Source of the DNA: Annulohypoxylon bovei var. microspora
Lineage: Eukaryota; Ascomycota; Sordariomycetes; Xylariales; Hypoxylaceae
Assembly: GCA_022836615.1 (NCBI GenBank)
Contig: MU405291.1
Coordinates: 1-64,000, forward strand
Direction of reading: 5' to 3'
DNA: 64,000 nucleotides
The notes under the pieces were generated by a model. That model searched no databases, was not told the origin of the DNA, and worked only from the letters and a program-made list of their open reading frames with translations. Below, piece by piece: positions 44,728 through 55,905 of the stretch. Every line of letters starts with the position of its first letter. Position 1 is the first letter of the stretch. Both the position numbers and the translations under genes were made by a program.

Positions 44728-46488
44728 TTATCTGGAGACACATTCTGCCCCGAAAACACCAGCAGAAGCGGAACCAAGTCCGGAAAATGCGGCTATGCTC
44801 CAAGCTAGAGCGGCAGATTCCCAATCCGATGCATTAGCTGGCAAAACATCCCCTTCCACTATCTCCTTAGTCTCAGACGGAGTAGGCTCATATAGCTTCT
44901 CCTCCTCGGGTTGCTTAACCTTCTTCGATCGTACTCGCTTCTTCGGAGTCCTGCCCCCTTCCTCACTAGGCGCACTCGAGCTTGCAACGCTTCCTCCTCT
45001 TGACCTAGCCGATCTTCTTCGGTGTCTTAAAGTCATTGAATGCTCTGACGCAACATCCTCGGTAAACCCGGGGTCAGCTTTAACGGGTGTACTTGGACTC
45101 TTGATATCCTCAAAGTACTCGAATTTGTGGTTAAAGCCGTAGTTAAGATATGTCGAGTAAATGATGTGCTGAGTATTCGTAGCTCGAACAGCGACCCAGA
45201 GACCTAGACTGAGTGTACAAATTAAGACATCCCAGCCAACGGCTACCATGGCAGGATGGTCATACATAGAGCCCAGGACCTTACCCAATGCTGTAGTACT
45301 ACGTTCCCAATTGGAGCGTTCTTCCGAGTCCCAAGGGAAGAAAGCACTGTGTCGATGATGATGTGAATTTGGGATACTTGTGATGAGCCCTGTGATAGTA
45401 CCCTTGAGATGGTATGCGAATGACATGAAAGAGACGGCTCGATAGGTTGTTGTGAATGGGCGGTATGCGTCATGAGGATGCGCGTGGACAGTACCCCAAC
45501 TCTTCGGGGCAATCTCTGGTAGAATCAGGGGTAGGAAAGTCGAGGCTCGGGTGAAAAGTACCACAGTCGCAAATGATGGTGTTTCAGCGGCAAAAGGGAG
45601 TAAAAAGATCGCGGAATAGTTCAAAGCACAAGCTAGACCAAGTGCAAGAGGATGTAAATACCAATTCTTTGGTTTGTGTGGAATGAACTTGTCACGGATC
45701 TGAACCAATCTTGACGGCACAACTGGTAGCTCAAAGCCCTCTCTTCCTTGTGACAGCGGTGCTGGAGTCAAGAGAAGAGCAAGGAAAAATAGATTCTGGG
45801 CAAAGGATAGGTTGACAAGATGTGCCAGGGCTAAAAAGCCAGAAGTGAGTGGAATGTTTCGTCGTCGCCCTTCGATCGACAACAGCAAACTGAATGCTAT
45901 GGTAGCGAGATCGATCTGTTGGCCCCACCAAAAGCGGCGAGCCTTCTCGGCAACAATTTCGAGGTTGTCAAAATAGAGTGATGTATCACTCAACCAATGA
46001 GCGATGTAGACGGGATCCAGTACACTTGAGTTCTCGGGTTCCAGGAAAAGTGTCTCATCGGAGATAAAGCTGATATCATATTAGATCCTCACATTTTAAA
46101 TTTTGGAGTTAGGATAAGGGGCAACAAATACCGTTCCGGATGATCGAGACCATGCTCATATGCCCATGTTCGATACGACAGGATAGCTGAAGTTAGAGAT
46201 GTGTAGGTGGCTAAGGACAAAGCCACAACAGCTAGTCCGAAAAAGATCGGAACAAGTCTCTTGCGCTGTGCGAGACGTGATCGCGTGTCTTGGGCGGGGC
46301 TCAAAGACTTGTATGATGTAAAAAGACTAACAGTAACGGCATATATCAAGTAGATGACTGATATAAGGCGAATGCCAACTGTAGCCAGCGAGGTAAAACT
46401 GTAGTTGATGTTATTAAGCTGTCCATCAAAGAGTGAGATGGCTCACGAGGACCTACCTCACTGGGTGCTGAAGGGGTATGGGTGCCAT
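44728..46488 (-). CDS. Conserved multipass membrane protein of unknown function
   Basis: Three exons on the minus strand: 46488-46457, 46398-46132 and 46069-44728, giving 546 residues; introns are 58 and 62 bp, both GT-AG. The start is the ATG at 46488 (MAPIPLQHPVSFTSLA); splicing links it directly to a hydrophobic segment. By eye there are about seven or eight membrane spans, for example VGIRLISVIYLIYAVTV, LVPIFFGLAVVALSLATY, LVNLSFAQNLFFLALLL, LALGLACALNYSAIFLL, GWDVLICTLSLGLWVAV and a last one near ALAWSIAAFSGLG. A basic, Ser-rich cytosolic-type segment (RHRRRSARSRGG to KKRVRSKKVK) separates the last two. The His-rich PNSHHHRHSAFFPW and VHAHPHDAYRPF are notable. I do not recognise the family. 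Confidence 0.75.
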
Positions 46489-47387
46489 CTTGAGCTGATA
46501 CTGTTCGAGGGAAATCCAAATAAAGAAATACAAGATGGCTACTAGCGAAGGGCTTATACCATCATGATAGATATGGAGGCGCACCAAGGTCAACTTAGTA
46601 TAAGTATGTACCAGGTCAAGAAGTGATTTTAGATTTTGGATTTCAGATTTTAGATTTTAGGTAGTGATTACAAGGGTAGAAATGCATACAGTTGTCGGGT
46701 CGTTGCCGCGTGGCTGGAAACCGAAACTGGGGAAATCAATACCAGCTGATTGGGTATTCTTATGACGCAATGTCTTGGTTACTGCAAAATAAGCTCATGA
46801 TAAACTCGTGAGAACATTGGAGGGATGCCGTCAATAAGAAGGGTCGACCTGTATGTACCTACCCCACGCTGAAGCATATGTGTGTGTACCTAAATACCTT
46901 GGTACATATGGACTTATGCAAGCTTTTGATTTTTAAATCATCACAGATACCTACGTACGTATGATTGCGATCAATAAAATATCCATATACAGCTATCATC
47001 TGAATCTATAAAGCATAACTGTATGTATGTAAATAAAGATTTAAGTGATGTGAAAGGAATGTCATAAAAACTGTTATTTATATTGTCTGTGCTATCATAC
47101 TAGGTAGAATTCCTCCGGCAGTTGAGGTATAAATGAGACGCTTTCCCTATATAGGCCTAGCGTTGGATATACATAGCGGATAATGTTTTTGACATTAGAT
47201 ACGTAGGTACCTAGGTACACGATACAATGTACCAGAACCTTGGAAACAGATGATGGTTTGCGCTCGAGCCATATTAAGACGCTTCATTGGTCAGCTCAAT
47301 CTAAAACATCACCTCCAACATTCCTTATCGGCTCGCGTCTACATCCTATCTAACCTAATTCGCGATACCAATACCTTCCAGGCGACA
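46489..47387. other. Divergent intergenic region before ARL3
   Basis: About 900 bp. It holds a short imperfect tandem of AGATTTT units at 46625-46661 and a TACCTAGGTA palindrome at 47208-47217. An in-frame ATG at 47250 could extend the ARL3 frame by 46 codons but is judged untranslated leader. Confidence 0.5.
47208..47217. repeat. TACCTAGGTA palindrome, copy 5
   Basis: Perfect palindrome 170 bp upstream of the chosen ARL3 start, preceded by TACGTAGG and followed by TACACGATAC. Confidence 0.6.
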
Positions 47388-48026
47388 ATGTATCATCTCG
47401 CCAAATCGCTATACCTCCTCGCGCGACGGAAAGAGGAGTACTCGGTCATCCTCCTGGGCCTCGACAATGCCGGCAAGACGACGTTCCACGAGCAGGCCAA
47501 GGCGCTCTTCCTGCCCGAGCATCCAGATCCCAAGCTCAAGACCGTGCCGACGGTAGGCCAGAACGTGTCGACGCTGACGCTGCCCGATATGTACGTCAAG
47601 ATCTGGGACGTCGGCGGCCAGATGAGCCTGCGCAAACTATGGCAGAGCTATTACGCCAGCTGCCACGCTATCGTTTTCATCATCGACAGCACCGACATTG
47701 GCGACGGCAACCTCGAGCACGATAGTTCCGGCCGCTTGGAGGAGTGCCGCCTCGTGCTAGAAGACGTACTTCAGAACTCCGAGACCGAAGGCGTGCCGCT
47801 GCTGATACTCGCCAACAAACAAGACCGAGAGGATTGCGTCGAGGTCGTACGGATAAAGGAGGGTTTGGTAAAGAAGGTGTTCGAAGGCGAGAAGGCATCG
47901 AGCATTCGCGACTCGAGGGTACTGCCAGTTAGCGCTCTGACGGGTACCGGCGTGAGAGAAGCAGTGGAGTGGGTGAGGTCGAGGGTTAAATGGAATAAGG
48001 AATCGAGGCCGCCAGTAATGCGGTAG
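47388..48026 (+). CDS. ARL3: Arf-like small GTPase Arl3 (ARFRP1 type)
   Basis: Golgi-associated GTPase that recruits Arl1 and its golgin effectors to the trans-Golgi. Intron-less, 212 residues. GTP-binding motifs are complete: GLDNAGKT (P-loop), PTVGQNV (switch I), WDVGGQ (switch II), NKQD and the SALTG motif. The N-terminus MYHLAKSLYLLARRKEEYSV matches yeast Arl3/human ARFRP1, which lack the Gly2 used for myristoylation and are instead N-acetylated; Met-Tyr fits a NatC substrate. This is why the ATG at 47388 was preferred over the in-frame ATG at 47250, which would bury that end behind 46 residues. A slightly long loop (DIGDGNLEHDSSGR) follows the third strand. Confidence 0.93.
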   Translation: MYHLAKSLYLLARRKEEYSVILLGLDNAGKTTFHEQAKALFLPEHPDPKLKTVPTVGQNVSTLTLPDMYVKIWDVGGQMSLRKLWQSYYASCHAIVFIIDSTDIGDGNLEHDSSGRLEECRLVLEDVLQNSETEGVPLLILANKQDREDCVEVVRIKEGLVKKVFEGEKASSIRDSRVLPVSALTGTGVREAVEWVRSRVKWNKESRPPVMR

Positions 48027-48231
48027 GAAGTCGGAAAGTCAGGAACTCGGGAGGTCAGGAAGTTTGACGTTACACTGTATTGTCTGGTTAAACAGGGCTT
48101 GGTTTTGCATTCAGCGTCATGGACAAGGCGTTTAGGGATTGGAGCCTATGGTTCGAATTTATCTAGAGGGCTGGCCTCTGAAGCATGGATGGGTATCTTT
48201 ATTTTGTCATCTACGGAAGCAGTACGATCTG

Positions 48232-49164
48232 CTACCTCTCGTTCTCTGCGGACAACTCTGCCAAAAGTCCACCTTTGTCCCTCCGCTTGGAGTCCGCGGC
48301 TAGTTTCTGATCTAATAATGTTGAGAACTCCTTAACCTTGCCGAGGGCCACGCTGGTACACTGGAGCAGCGTGAACGCCTCTACAGGTGTTCCTCCCAAC
48401 TTTGCGATCTGACAGATCTCCCCGTGCTTGTTGAGGCTGATGGTACAGCTAGATACCCTCAACTGTTCCTCGAGGAGAGTTGCGTCTAACAATGTAATCT
48501 CTCCTTCTCCGTAGAAGCTGAAGGTGACGCAAAATGGCGAATGTAGCCAACTAAGTGGCACAGGCTCTCGTTCCGCGGGCGTGTACACAGTCAAGGTCTC
48601 GCCCTCTATGCTTGTATCTGGCTTTCTGAAGTGGCGCAACGCTGCTACGACGGCAAAGCAAGATCCGTCAATTAGATTGCCATCATGTGAGAGGACGTGT
48701 AAGTCGACCCTTATAGACCAACACTTTTGACCCGCAATGAGACATAATGACTCGGTATCTAGAGCATTAGATCGGCGCACCGTCTTCTCGATCAATCTTG
48801 AAAGTAGAATTTCTGTCTCAGTTGGTCGGTTAACTTCGAAAGCGGGTGATGCCATAGGGCTAAGTTCTGTGGTAATAGTAAAGACGCCATCAAATGGTCG
48901 ATCGGTGTAAGGTACTGTGACTTCGGCGGAGACTTTCGCAAGTATTCTAATCACAAGTGTCAATAATACTATAAAACAGCTTACATGCTCTCCAGCTTAC
49001 CTTGTCTTCCCTAGTGTTACATCTGCGACTCCATACTGGTCACCAAACTTAAGCTCAAGTGTTCGGTACTGATCAAAACCGCGGTCGTCGATACGCAGGC
49101 CTTCTTGTAGTGCCTGCACTACGAACGCGCGCTCATTTAGTGAAGGCTCGGCCTCTCGAGGCAT
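48232..49164 (-). CDS. RRP45: Exosome PH-like ring subunit Rrp45
   Basis: Non-catalytic RNase PH-like subunit of the nuclear and cytoplasmic RNA exosome. Exons 49164-49001 and 48946-48232 with a 54 bp GT-AG intron give 292 residues. The N-terminus PREAEPSLNERAFVVQAL and RIDDRGFDQYRTLELKFG is the typical Rrp45/RNase PH opening. The join restores VTLGKTRILAKVSAEV, followed by ELSPMASPAFE, DGNLIDGSCFAVVAAL and DATLLEEQL. No long C-terminal extension is present, unlike mammalian EXOSC9. The divergent neighbour is the splicing factor CWC15, and the 353 bp between their start codons presumably serve both, pairing two RNA-processing genes. Confidence 0.92.
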
Positions 49165-49517
49165 TATAGAAGAAAAAGAGAGGAAGTAAAGATCAAATTT
49201 GTTATTGTTTTACTTCATTATTCTTCCCAACTATAGTAGTAGTTGATAGTTGATAGTGGGGTGTTTGCGCATTTCATAAGGTTCCATAGCTTCAAAATTC
49301 CATGGAATTTTTGCCGGGCGGTGAGTGGGTAACCCCTGTAAGATCGGCATTTTACACGCTAAAACCCCGACACGGCAACCACAGTGCCACAGTTGGGTCC
49401 TTGCACTGGAACTTCAACGTTGATAATAAACCAAACTTTAACCTGAGGCTCAATTTTCTAAACTTCTACAACTTCATCCACAGTCTAGCGCGTCATTATT
49501 GATAAAAACAATCCAAC
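49165..49517. promoter_or_regulatory. Divergent promoter between RRP45 and CWC15
   Basis: 353 bp between two start codons, with AT-rich stretches next to both. No specific factor site identified. A short plus-strand frame from 49302 shows no family feature. Confidence 0.5.
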
Positions 49518-50356
49518 ATGACTACCGCACATAGACCTACCTTCGATCCCGTAAGTTGCATATCCCCTAGAGCGGTACTAAAAAACACTTACTAATAAAA
49601 TTTGTAGGCGCGTGGAAAGGAAGCTCTTCGAGGGCCAGCCTATCACCAACGCCTCCTCCCTGCTCACACCCAGCTCAAATTCAGAAAACCCGGCCAAGGA
49701 GGGGATGCTGACGAGCCCCGCGATCTGCGAGCTGAGCTCCTCGCGGCCGAGGCTGCCCACTTCGCAAAGCAGGGCAAGTTGTCTGATTCTATGGACATCG
49801 ACGACTCCGAACCCGCAACCAGCAACGGCACGAAGCGACCCCTACAATTAGCTTCGCAAGCCGATGACGAAGATGGAGGCGAAGACCCGGAAGCGAAACG
49901 CCAGCGCATATTGAAGGAGACCCGAGACATAGATGCGGATTCGGAAGAAGATGATGACGATGACGATGATGATAGTGAAGAGGATAGTGACGATGACGAA
50001 GAAGACGAGGAGGCTGAGTTGCAACGGGAGCTCGAGAAAATCAGAAGAGAGCGAGCCGAGAAGCGCGAGCAAGAAGAGCGAGCCAAGGCTGCGGCCGAAG
50101 AAGAGGAACGAGAAAAAGAGATTGCGCTGGGTAATCCGCTAATGAATCCCGGGAATTTCAACATGAAGCGCAGATGGGACGATGATGTGGTGTTCAAGAA
50201 TCAAGCAAGAGGAACTGAAGACAAGAACAAGAAAAAGGAGTTCATCAACGTAAGCTTCCCATTTCCTAATATATTTGCACGGTATACTAACGACATGGAC
50301 AGGATATGCTGCGATCTGACTTCCACAAGCGATTCATGGGCAAGTACGTGAGATGA
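49518..50356 (+). CDS. CWC15: Pre-mRNA splicing factor Cwc15
   Basis: Component of the Prp19-associated (NTC) part of the spliceosome. Three exons: 49518-49550, 49608-50249 and 50303-50356, giving 242 residues; introns are 57 and 53 bp. The first exon is 33 bp (MTTAHRPTFDP) and joins ARGKEALRGPAYHQRLLPA to give the conserved N-terminus. The centre is very acidic (a run of Asp around residue 140), followed by a charged helix. The last 54 bp exon encodes DMLRSDFHKRFMGKYVR, the conserved C-terminal tail. Both ends of this protein lie on tiny exons, so automated models may truncate it. Confidence 0.93.
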
Positions 50357-50857
50357 GATGTACGTTACAGGATGACAATAGTTTACTAAGAAAGGATACC
50401 CCGAATATGCGCTTGGACTACCAACAACTTGAGTGTTTTACAGGCTGGTTAAATGGGATGGTGATAGGAGACAAGAGAGTACCTACTTGAAGAATTAGAG
50501 AAGAATACCCGGTTATTACCCTTGTCATGTTATCCTATTTTCCTACCCATAGGATTCGTTCGTACGCCTAATGATGCCATTCATTTTGACATAAGCTGAC
50601 GAATTCACCAGTTGCTTTGCATAGGAGTCAAAACAGGCCGGCATTTTCAATATAGACACCAGTACAATATTCAGCTTGCCTAATGAAATCAAACAAGTAC
50701 AATGAAGCCAGTCCAATGGAAGGGGATTACATTTTCTAACCTATCTATAATAAAAATGTGCCGGATAATAGAATCTATCATTTTCTATGAGAAAGCACCC
50801 ATAAACTTAAATTGAATATGGATGTGATGGAGATTGATGCCATTTATAGTCCACCGA
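50357..50857. other. Convergent intergenic region
   Basis: 500 bp between the 3' ends of CWC15 and the EBP-like gene. No coding segment or structure of note. Confidence 0.5.
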
Positions 50858-52024
50858 TCAATGTGCAATCAAGCGGCTACTTTGTCTTTTTGGACTCAAT
50901 CGCCGCCTTTTTGCCATCCTCTCAGCCTGTTTCTGTCGATGTGCTTCCAGTGTTGTGTCTACCTTGTCTAAGGCTCTTACTGCCTTAGTGATAGTCTGGA
51001 CGCTATCATATAAGAGAACTATCTAAGATCAGCTCCAGTTCCTCAGATGAGTTTTGAATTCAATATGACTTACTTGCTGGGACGATGGCCCAGGGCAGAT
51101 TGAACCCGACATAGTAGACCCAGAAGTACAGGAACTCGGGTCGACTGTGGGAAAGATCGGTGAAGTAAAACTCGCACAAGCTCGTTGAATAATACAAGGC
51201 AACACCGTATAAATGCGCCATGCAGACAATAATGCGGAGTGCATGTCGATAGGGACTGGCTCGGACGATTGATACTGCATTAGCGAAGCAGAGAGGTCCC
51301 CAGATGAACTATTGTATATTTATCCATTATCAGTCTAAAATCTCCTTGTATCGAAAACTAGACAAGGCCTGTCAATTAACTTAATTTACTTACCGCTGTA
51401 ATGCTCTCGACGCTGAGCATGAAGAAATCAGAGGTTAAGTATCGCGAATCGGATAGTGCATACTCTTTCCACAGCTGTGCGAACAAATTTTGTGACGATG
51501 CGACAGTGGCATGGTTCAAAACGAAGTATCCTTAGAGTCAATAGATTTAGTTTATGGATCATTTAAGTTGGCATATTCATGCCTTTTCTTTCCATTGCCT
51601 AAGCGAGTATATAGACTAGGTAGGTCAAGATACTTGAACAATTGGGTGGAGTGGCGGTCTAACCTTCAAAGAAGCAATGCAAACAACCGTCTAGATACCC
51701 GAGTTAGTCAAAAGGGGGCCGATCAAATGTATATGGGTTACTAGGTAAGCAGTTATGCTTGATGAACAACTTACTCGTCACAAACCAACAGAACACCGCC
51801 ATATTAAGCCTGGACAAGCTCGGGTTGACCTTCAATGCCGCTGCAAAAGCACCTAAAACTGCAAAACCCAGCATGCCAACTAGGGCTCCTAGAAGCACAG
51901 GGACGGGGACTTCATTAGGCGTGTATGCTGGAATATAGACGCCCAAAGGATAGTACGGATGCGAAGGCTGAATATCGTGAGGCGAGACGCCATTGCCTCC
52001 GAATGGCCACCAGCTCCAATCCAT
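50858..52024 (-). CDS. Emopamil-binding protein (EBP/EXPERA) family, sterol-isomerase-like
   Basis: Five exons on the minus strand: 52024-51775, 51690-51664, 51530-51394, 51308-51074 and 51018-50858, giving 269 residues. Exon 2 is a 27 bp micro-exon that encodes GCLHCFFE, which contains the His and Glu of the EBP active-site segment (human HLVIEGWF). The next exons provide GYFVLNH, LWKEYALSDSRYL, SVESITAFIWGPLCF and VYYVGFNLPWAIVP, all aligned with EBP. The protein should span the ER membrane four or five times. EBP in animals isomerises the sterol delta-8 bond to delta-7; most fungi use the unrelated Erg2 for this step, so the role here is open. Introns are 84, 133, 85 and 55 bp. The chosen start (MDWSWWPFGG) is the Met nearest to the conserved HPYYPLG. 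Confidence 0.86.
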
Positions 52025-52453
52025 GATCCCTGCCTTAGTCGAAAAGTCGAATATACTATAAATATCCGGTGGTTTAAGAATCAGGATGCGGTGATTCAAA
52101 ACAAAGTTCCTAAAAGGGGTGATGTAGTCAATTAGGCAGGCTTGGCGTTCCCACAAGAAATAAGCGTGATCGGCTCCGAAGCCGAATGGGATTTCCTACT
52201 ATGATCAAATATGACGAAGTACAAAACCTGCCTGCTTCTATGGGATATTCCGGGTTAATTCCTGCCTGATTACGAAAACTAACATGTCGCTGTTTCTTAC
52301 CATTAATATTAAATTCTAAAATCAATATTAATTCTCGTCGGTTTCAATTGGAGGAACATTACTATTAGCTCAACTGAATTCTTCAACGTCGATTCACCAT
52401 TAAGATACACATATTTCGGGTCCACAAAAAGCATAAGTGAGGCACGGGTAAAA
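52025..52453. promoter_or_regulatory. Divergent promoter between the EBP-like and PEBP genes
   Basis: 429 bp between two start codons. It is AT-rich near 52300-52330. No specific site recognised. Confidence 0.5.
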
Positions 52454-53209
52454 ATGACAGCCCTCATCGAGGTATCGCTATCTTGGCTCTTCAAAAACGC
52501 CAAGGGCCATGACGAGAAAAGTTTCTATACGGCGCCTGCGTTCGCTGACTTAGAGGGGAAACGGGACATCACCGTCACAGCGCCGGATATTGGCCCTAAT
52601 AGCTCGGTGCTCGGCGTCGAGTATACGCACGACGGCGTAGGCAAGTTCCCTAGTTTGCGTTGGGAAGCGCCACCGCACATCGCGGGTCAAGTAAAGGAGT
52701 GGCTTTTAGTTTCGGAGGATCCAGACGCCCCTTTACCTACGCCTATCTGTCACGGGTGAGCACTTTAGCGAACTCTTTCTTGTAAACAAGGCATGAAGAG
52801 ATCCTAACTAAAGAGTTTTCGAAACTGCAACAGCATCTACACAGGAATTCCACCCACGAAAACCAGCGTAGAAGCCGCCGACTTCGAGGTTGAAGACCCA
52901 AACGAGGCGCTGTTGAAAGGCGGTTTTCATTACGGACGGTCGAGAAACTGTCTGGTTTACATCCCACCTCGGCCGCTGATGAACCACGGACCGCATCGAT
53001 GCAAGTATTATCGAGTTATATGTATATGTGTAAAAATAACTTCAGACTGACTTTTCCTAGATTTCTTCGAAGTCATTGCACTCAAGGAGCCATTGAGCCC
53101 TAACTTGTTAAGCGCAACCACGACTAGGGAGCAGATTGCCGATGCTATTGTTGATAAGATCTTGGCATGGGGTATGTGGGTAGGAGTTGCGGAGAGAAAG
53201 TGGGAGTAG
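52454..53209 (+). CDS. PEBP / YbhB-type phosphatidylethanolamine-binding family protein
   Basis: Three exons (52454-52755, 52834-53000, 53061-53209) give 205 residues. The fold is that of the PEBP/RKIP family, with the ligand-pocket segments LLVSEDPDAPLPTPICHGIY, GFHYGRSRNCLVYIPPRPL and GPHRYFFEVIAL. The second intron uses a GC donor (GCAAGT at 53001) and an AG acceptor at 53060; this join is required to restore HRYFFEV, and the nearby GT option gives the wrong frame. The first intron is a regular 78 bp GT-AG. There is no signal peptide, so it is probably cytosolic. The family is close to bacterial YbhB and fungal lipid-binding paralogues; ligand and role are unknown. Confidence 0.87.
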
Positions 53210-53612
53210 AGAAGAAGTTTCTAGCCAATTTATGAGTTCAAGCTATTATTATATATATTAGAATAGATTCCATTATGTTATATAAGAGAAGTATCTATTA
53301 CAAATATAAGAAATACGAGAATACATATGTATCTAGGTACATCCAAGACTCTTTGAATGAAAAAGCGGATCTATGTATAATAAGTGGAGTATATATATGC
53401 GGATGATTGCAGGGATCGGACCCGATCTCTTGCCGAGATGCACGTGGCGTAAGCCTCCTCATTCCCAGTCTTGGCTTAAGGTTATAACTGGAACATAGCC
53501 GACCGGCTAACTACGTCTAAGTCACCTATCTTGCTCGTCCGACAGCAACACAATACTCCCGGACCCGATGAGTGCATCTGGGCTTCACTGAAGCCTTAAT
53601 TCATCTGCGCCA
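53210..53612. other. Intergenic region before a Zn2Cys6 regulator
   Basis: About 400 bp, AT-rich on the left (TATATATTAG words) and with CCGGA/CGG words near 53500-53570 that could suit a zinc-cluster protein, though spacing is not diagnostic. No coding segment. Confidence 0.45.
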
Positions 53613-55905
53613 ATGCCCAATATCAGCCACGAAGAAACTTCGCCTACTATCGCATCTAGTCGAATTAAAAGGAATACCGCCTGTACCAGTTGCCGAGATG
53701 CCAAGGTATGTGTCGCATATCACAAAGTAGCAGCCCTGGAGTACCTATGCATATATTAATCATCATTTCAGGTGCGCTGTAACCCTAGTCAGAATCCAAC
53801 ACAGCCGTGTCAGCGTTGCGCGAAGCTTCGCCTAAGCTGTGTTGTGGATAGAACTCACAAAAGGATGAGCCGGAAGAGGTATAGCTTTTCTTTATATCAC
53901 ATATCGCATATCACTTTAGAAACTAACAACCGCATTACTAGTAAGCTAGATGAATTGGTTCAAGAAATCCAATCTATCAAGCAGAGTGTTAGTGGGCAGG
54001 TAACCGTATCGCCAAATCAGGCATCTGCATCTGCATACACTCAGCAGAATGAGACTATTCCCCCTTTTAAAGAGTCTGCCCCGCCACGGTTGGGAGTCCC
54101 ATCCCCCGTGAGCATCTCTACCGGAGAATTGAGAGCCCCTACTATCATCACCTCATCTAACGCCACAGTTGCTCCCTCCTCAGTAACACATACCCCCGAA
54201 ACCCCTGCGCCTGCTCAGATCCCCGCGGCCGAGCCCGCACTTCCTAGAGCCCTAGGATCACAACCATTTTCCGGCGAAGATATTGATTACTATTTTCAGA
54301 AGTAAGTTGGCTTCTATCCTGATATAAGTAAATATCATCCATCTCTAATACTCGATCCTTAGATATTTCGAATGTTTCCATCCATATATGCCAGTTGTGC
54401 GACTTAAGGATCCAAATAAGTGCTATGAATCTAGTCCATTTCTATTCTGGACCATCATCTACGTAGCATCACGCCGCTATGCAAAGAGTCCTACCCTCTT
54501 TCCCTTTTTATTAGATTCCATTAAGAAAGATGCCTTCTCGACCATAAATAGTTGGCCCCTAACCCTACCTTCAATAAATGCGTTCATCCTGCTCTGCGCC
54601 TGGATCTTCCCGGATGTGCGGTTTGTCAACGACCCATGTGCGCTCTTCACCGGTGCGATAATGAATGCGATCCTGCAGCTGGGAATTCACTGCGGGAAGG
54701 GAAACCATCCAGAGTACAGCCATGGTGTCTTCCAGAACACATTCGGGGATGAGGAAGCTGCCTATACTTGGGCCGGGTATAATATTATCGCTCAGCGAGT
54801 ATCTTCGTTCCTAGGACTCCCTACCATCGGCGGTCTATTTAATCAGACCATTCAGAATATCATCGATGGCAGAATACCTTTCCAAGTCCCCTCCACCTTC
54901 CGTGTTCTCCTCGAGTGTCAGAAATTCTGCAATCACGTGTCGGGGACTATGGCGGCCTGTCTAGAAGAGTCGCGGGGAGTGTCAGCACAGATAGTTCTGC
55001 TGCTCGAAAACGAATGGAATGCCGTGCGAGGACTCATATGCTCGGAGCGCGCAGGTGTGTATCCAATCTCCCACCGAACTCCTAAGAATTCCCACAGAAC
55101 AGCTCTAGGTAATTGGCCCGTAACATGACACTAAGTGCGTGCAGACGACCTCGACAGATTCAACGCCCTCCTCGTCCAGCTCGAGATCCAGACGTACTAC
55201 ATGATCCCGCTGCCGGGGTACGACCCCGAAGCCCTGAAGCGCAACGTCATGCGCACGTACAGCACGGCGCAGGCCGTGATCCGCGAGTCGCTCGAGCTCG
55301 ACGCCCGGATGGACTTCCTGCGGCACGTGCCGCACTTCTACTTCCGCTCCCTCATGGCCGCCGGCGGCGTCGTCTACCGCGTGCTGCGCTCCTCCTACCT
55401 GCAGTTCATGGACCGCGCCGAGGCCGAGCGCTCGGCCTCCGACGCCGTCGCCGCCTCGCGCCGCTCCAGGGTCGCCGACAACGACCTGCCCACGCGCCTC
55501 GGCAACCTGTTCGAGTCCTGGTGCCACCGCCTCGTCCACGGCGCCGGCGCCTTCCTGTGGAACGAGGAGCCCGTCTCCAGCTTCTCCCACCGCCTGAGCG
55601 CCAGCGTCATGTACGACTGCATGACCCGCTGGAAGACCGACCACGTCCCCGGCTGCAGAAACAAGTGCCAGCCGCTGACCACGTGCCCCTGCTTCGGCAG
55701 CGGCGCCGTGGCTAACGGGCAGGTGGCAAACGCCGGTGCTGGCTCCGCGTTGATTTCGAGGAGCGAGACGCCGGCTGTGCTGGGTGGAGTCGGAGGAGGG
55801 GCGGGGGTGGGCGGCGATGCGCTGCAGAATATCGATTGGACTTTCATGGATGATTTCGATTGGAGCTTTGAGCCGGCTATGCCGGTACTGGCGGCGCCGA
55901 CGTGA
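53613..55905 (+). CDS. Zn2Cys6 fungal transcription factor 1
   Basis: Four exons: 53613-53705, 53772-54301, 54363-55054 and 55145-55905, giving 691 residues. The binuclear zinc cluster is split by the first intron and restored as CTSCRDAKVRC followed by CQRCAKLRLSC (residues about 24-57). A Ser/Thr/Pro-rich linker follows, with a short coiled segment KLDELVQEIQSIKQSVSG. The central and C-terminal parts resemble the fungal-specific transcription factor domain (FWTIIYVASRRYA, CALFTGAIMNAILQLGIHCG, ERADDLDRFNALLVQLEIQ). It ends with acidic/aromatic residues DDFDWSFEPAMP, a likely activation segment. Exon 4 is much richer in GC than exons 1-3, so long false frames appear there. Targets unknown; the tail-to-tail neighbour is another zinc-cluster gene. 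Confidence 0.88.

Noticed and set aside
47250..47387. Upstream in-frame ATG of ARL3 that would add 46 residues
   Set aside because: The family N-terminus (MYHLAKSLY) begins at 47388 and must be exposed for membrane attachment by N-terminal acetylation.
53881..53924. Possible extra intron (GTATAG...TTTAG) in exon 2 of zinc-cluster factor 1
   Set aside because: Removing it produces a frameshift and an immediate stop, while the uninterrupted frame reads through to the next good donor.
55113..55715. 200-codon frame overlapping exon 4 of zinc-cluster factor 1
   Set aside because: Low-complexity Arg/Pro-rich shadow of the GC-rich exon; the regulator frame continues the family domain.
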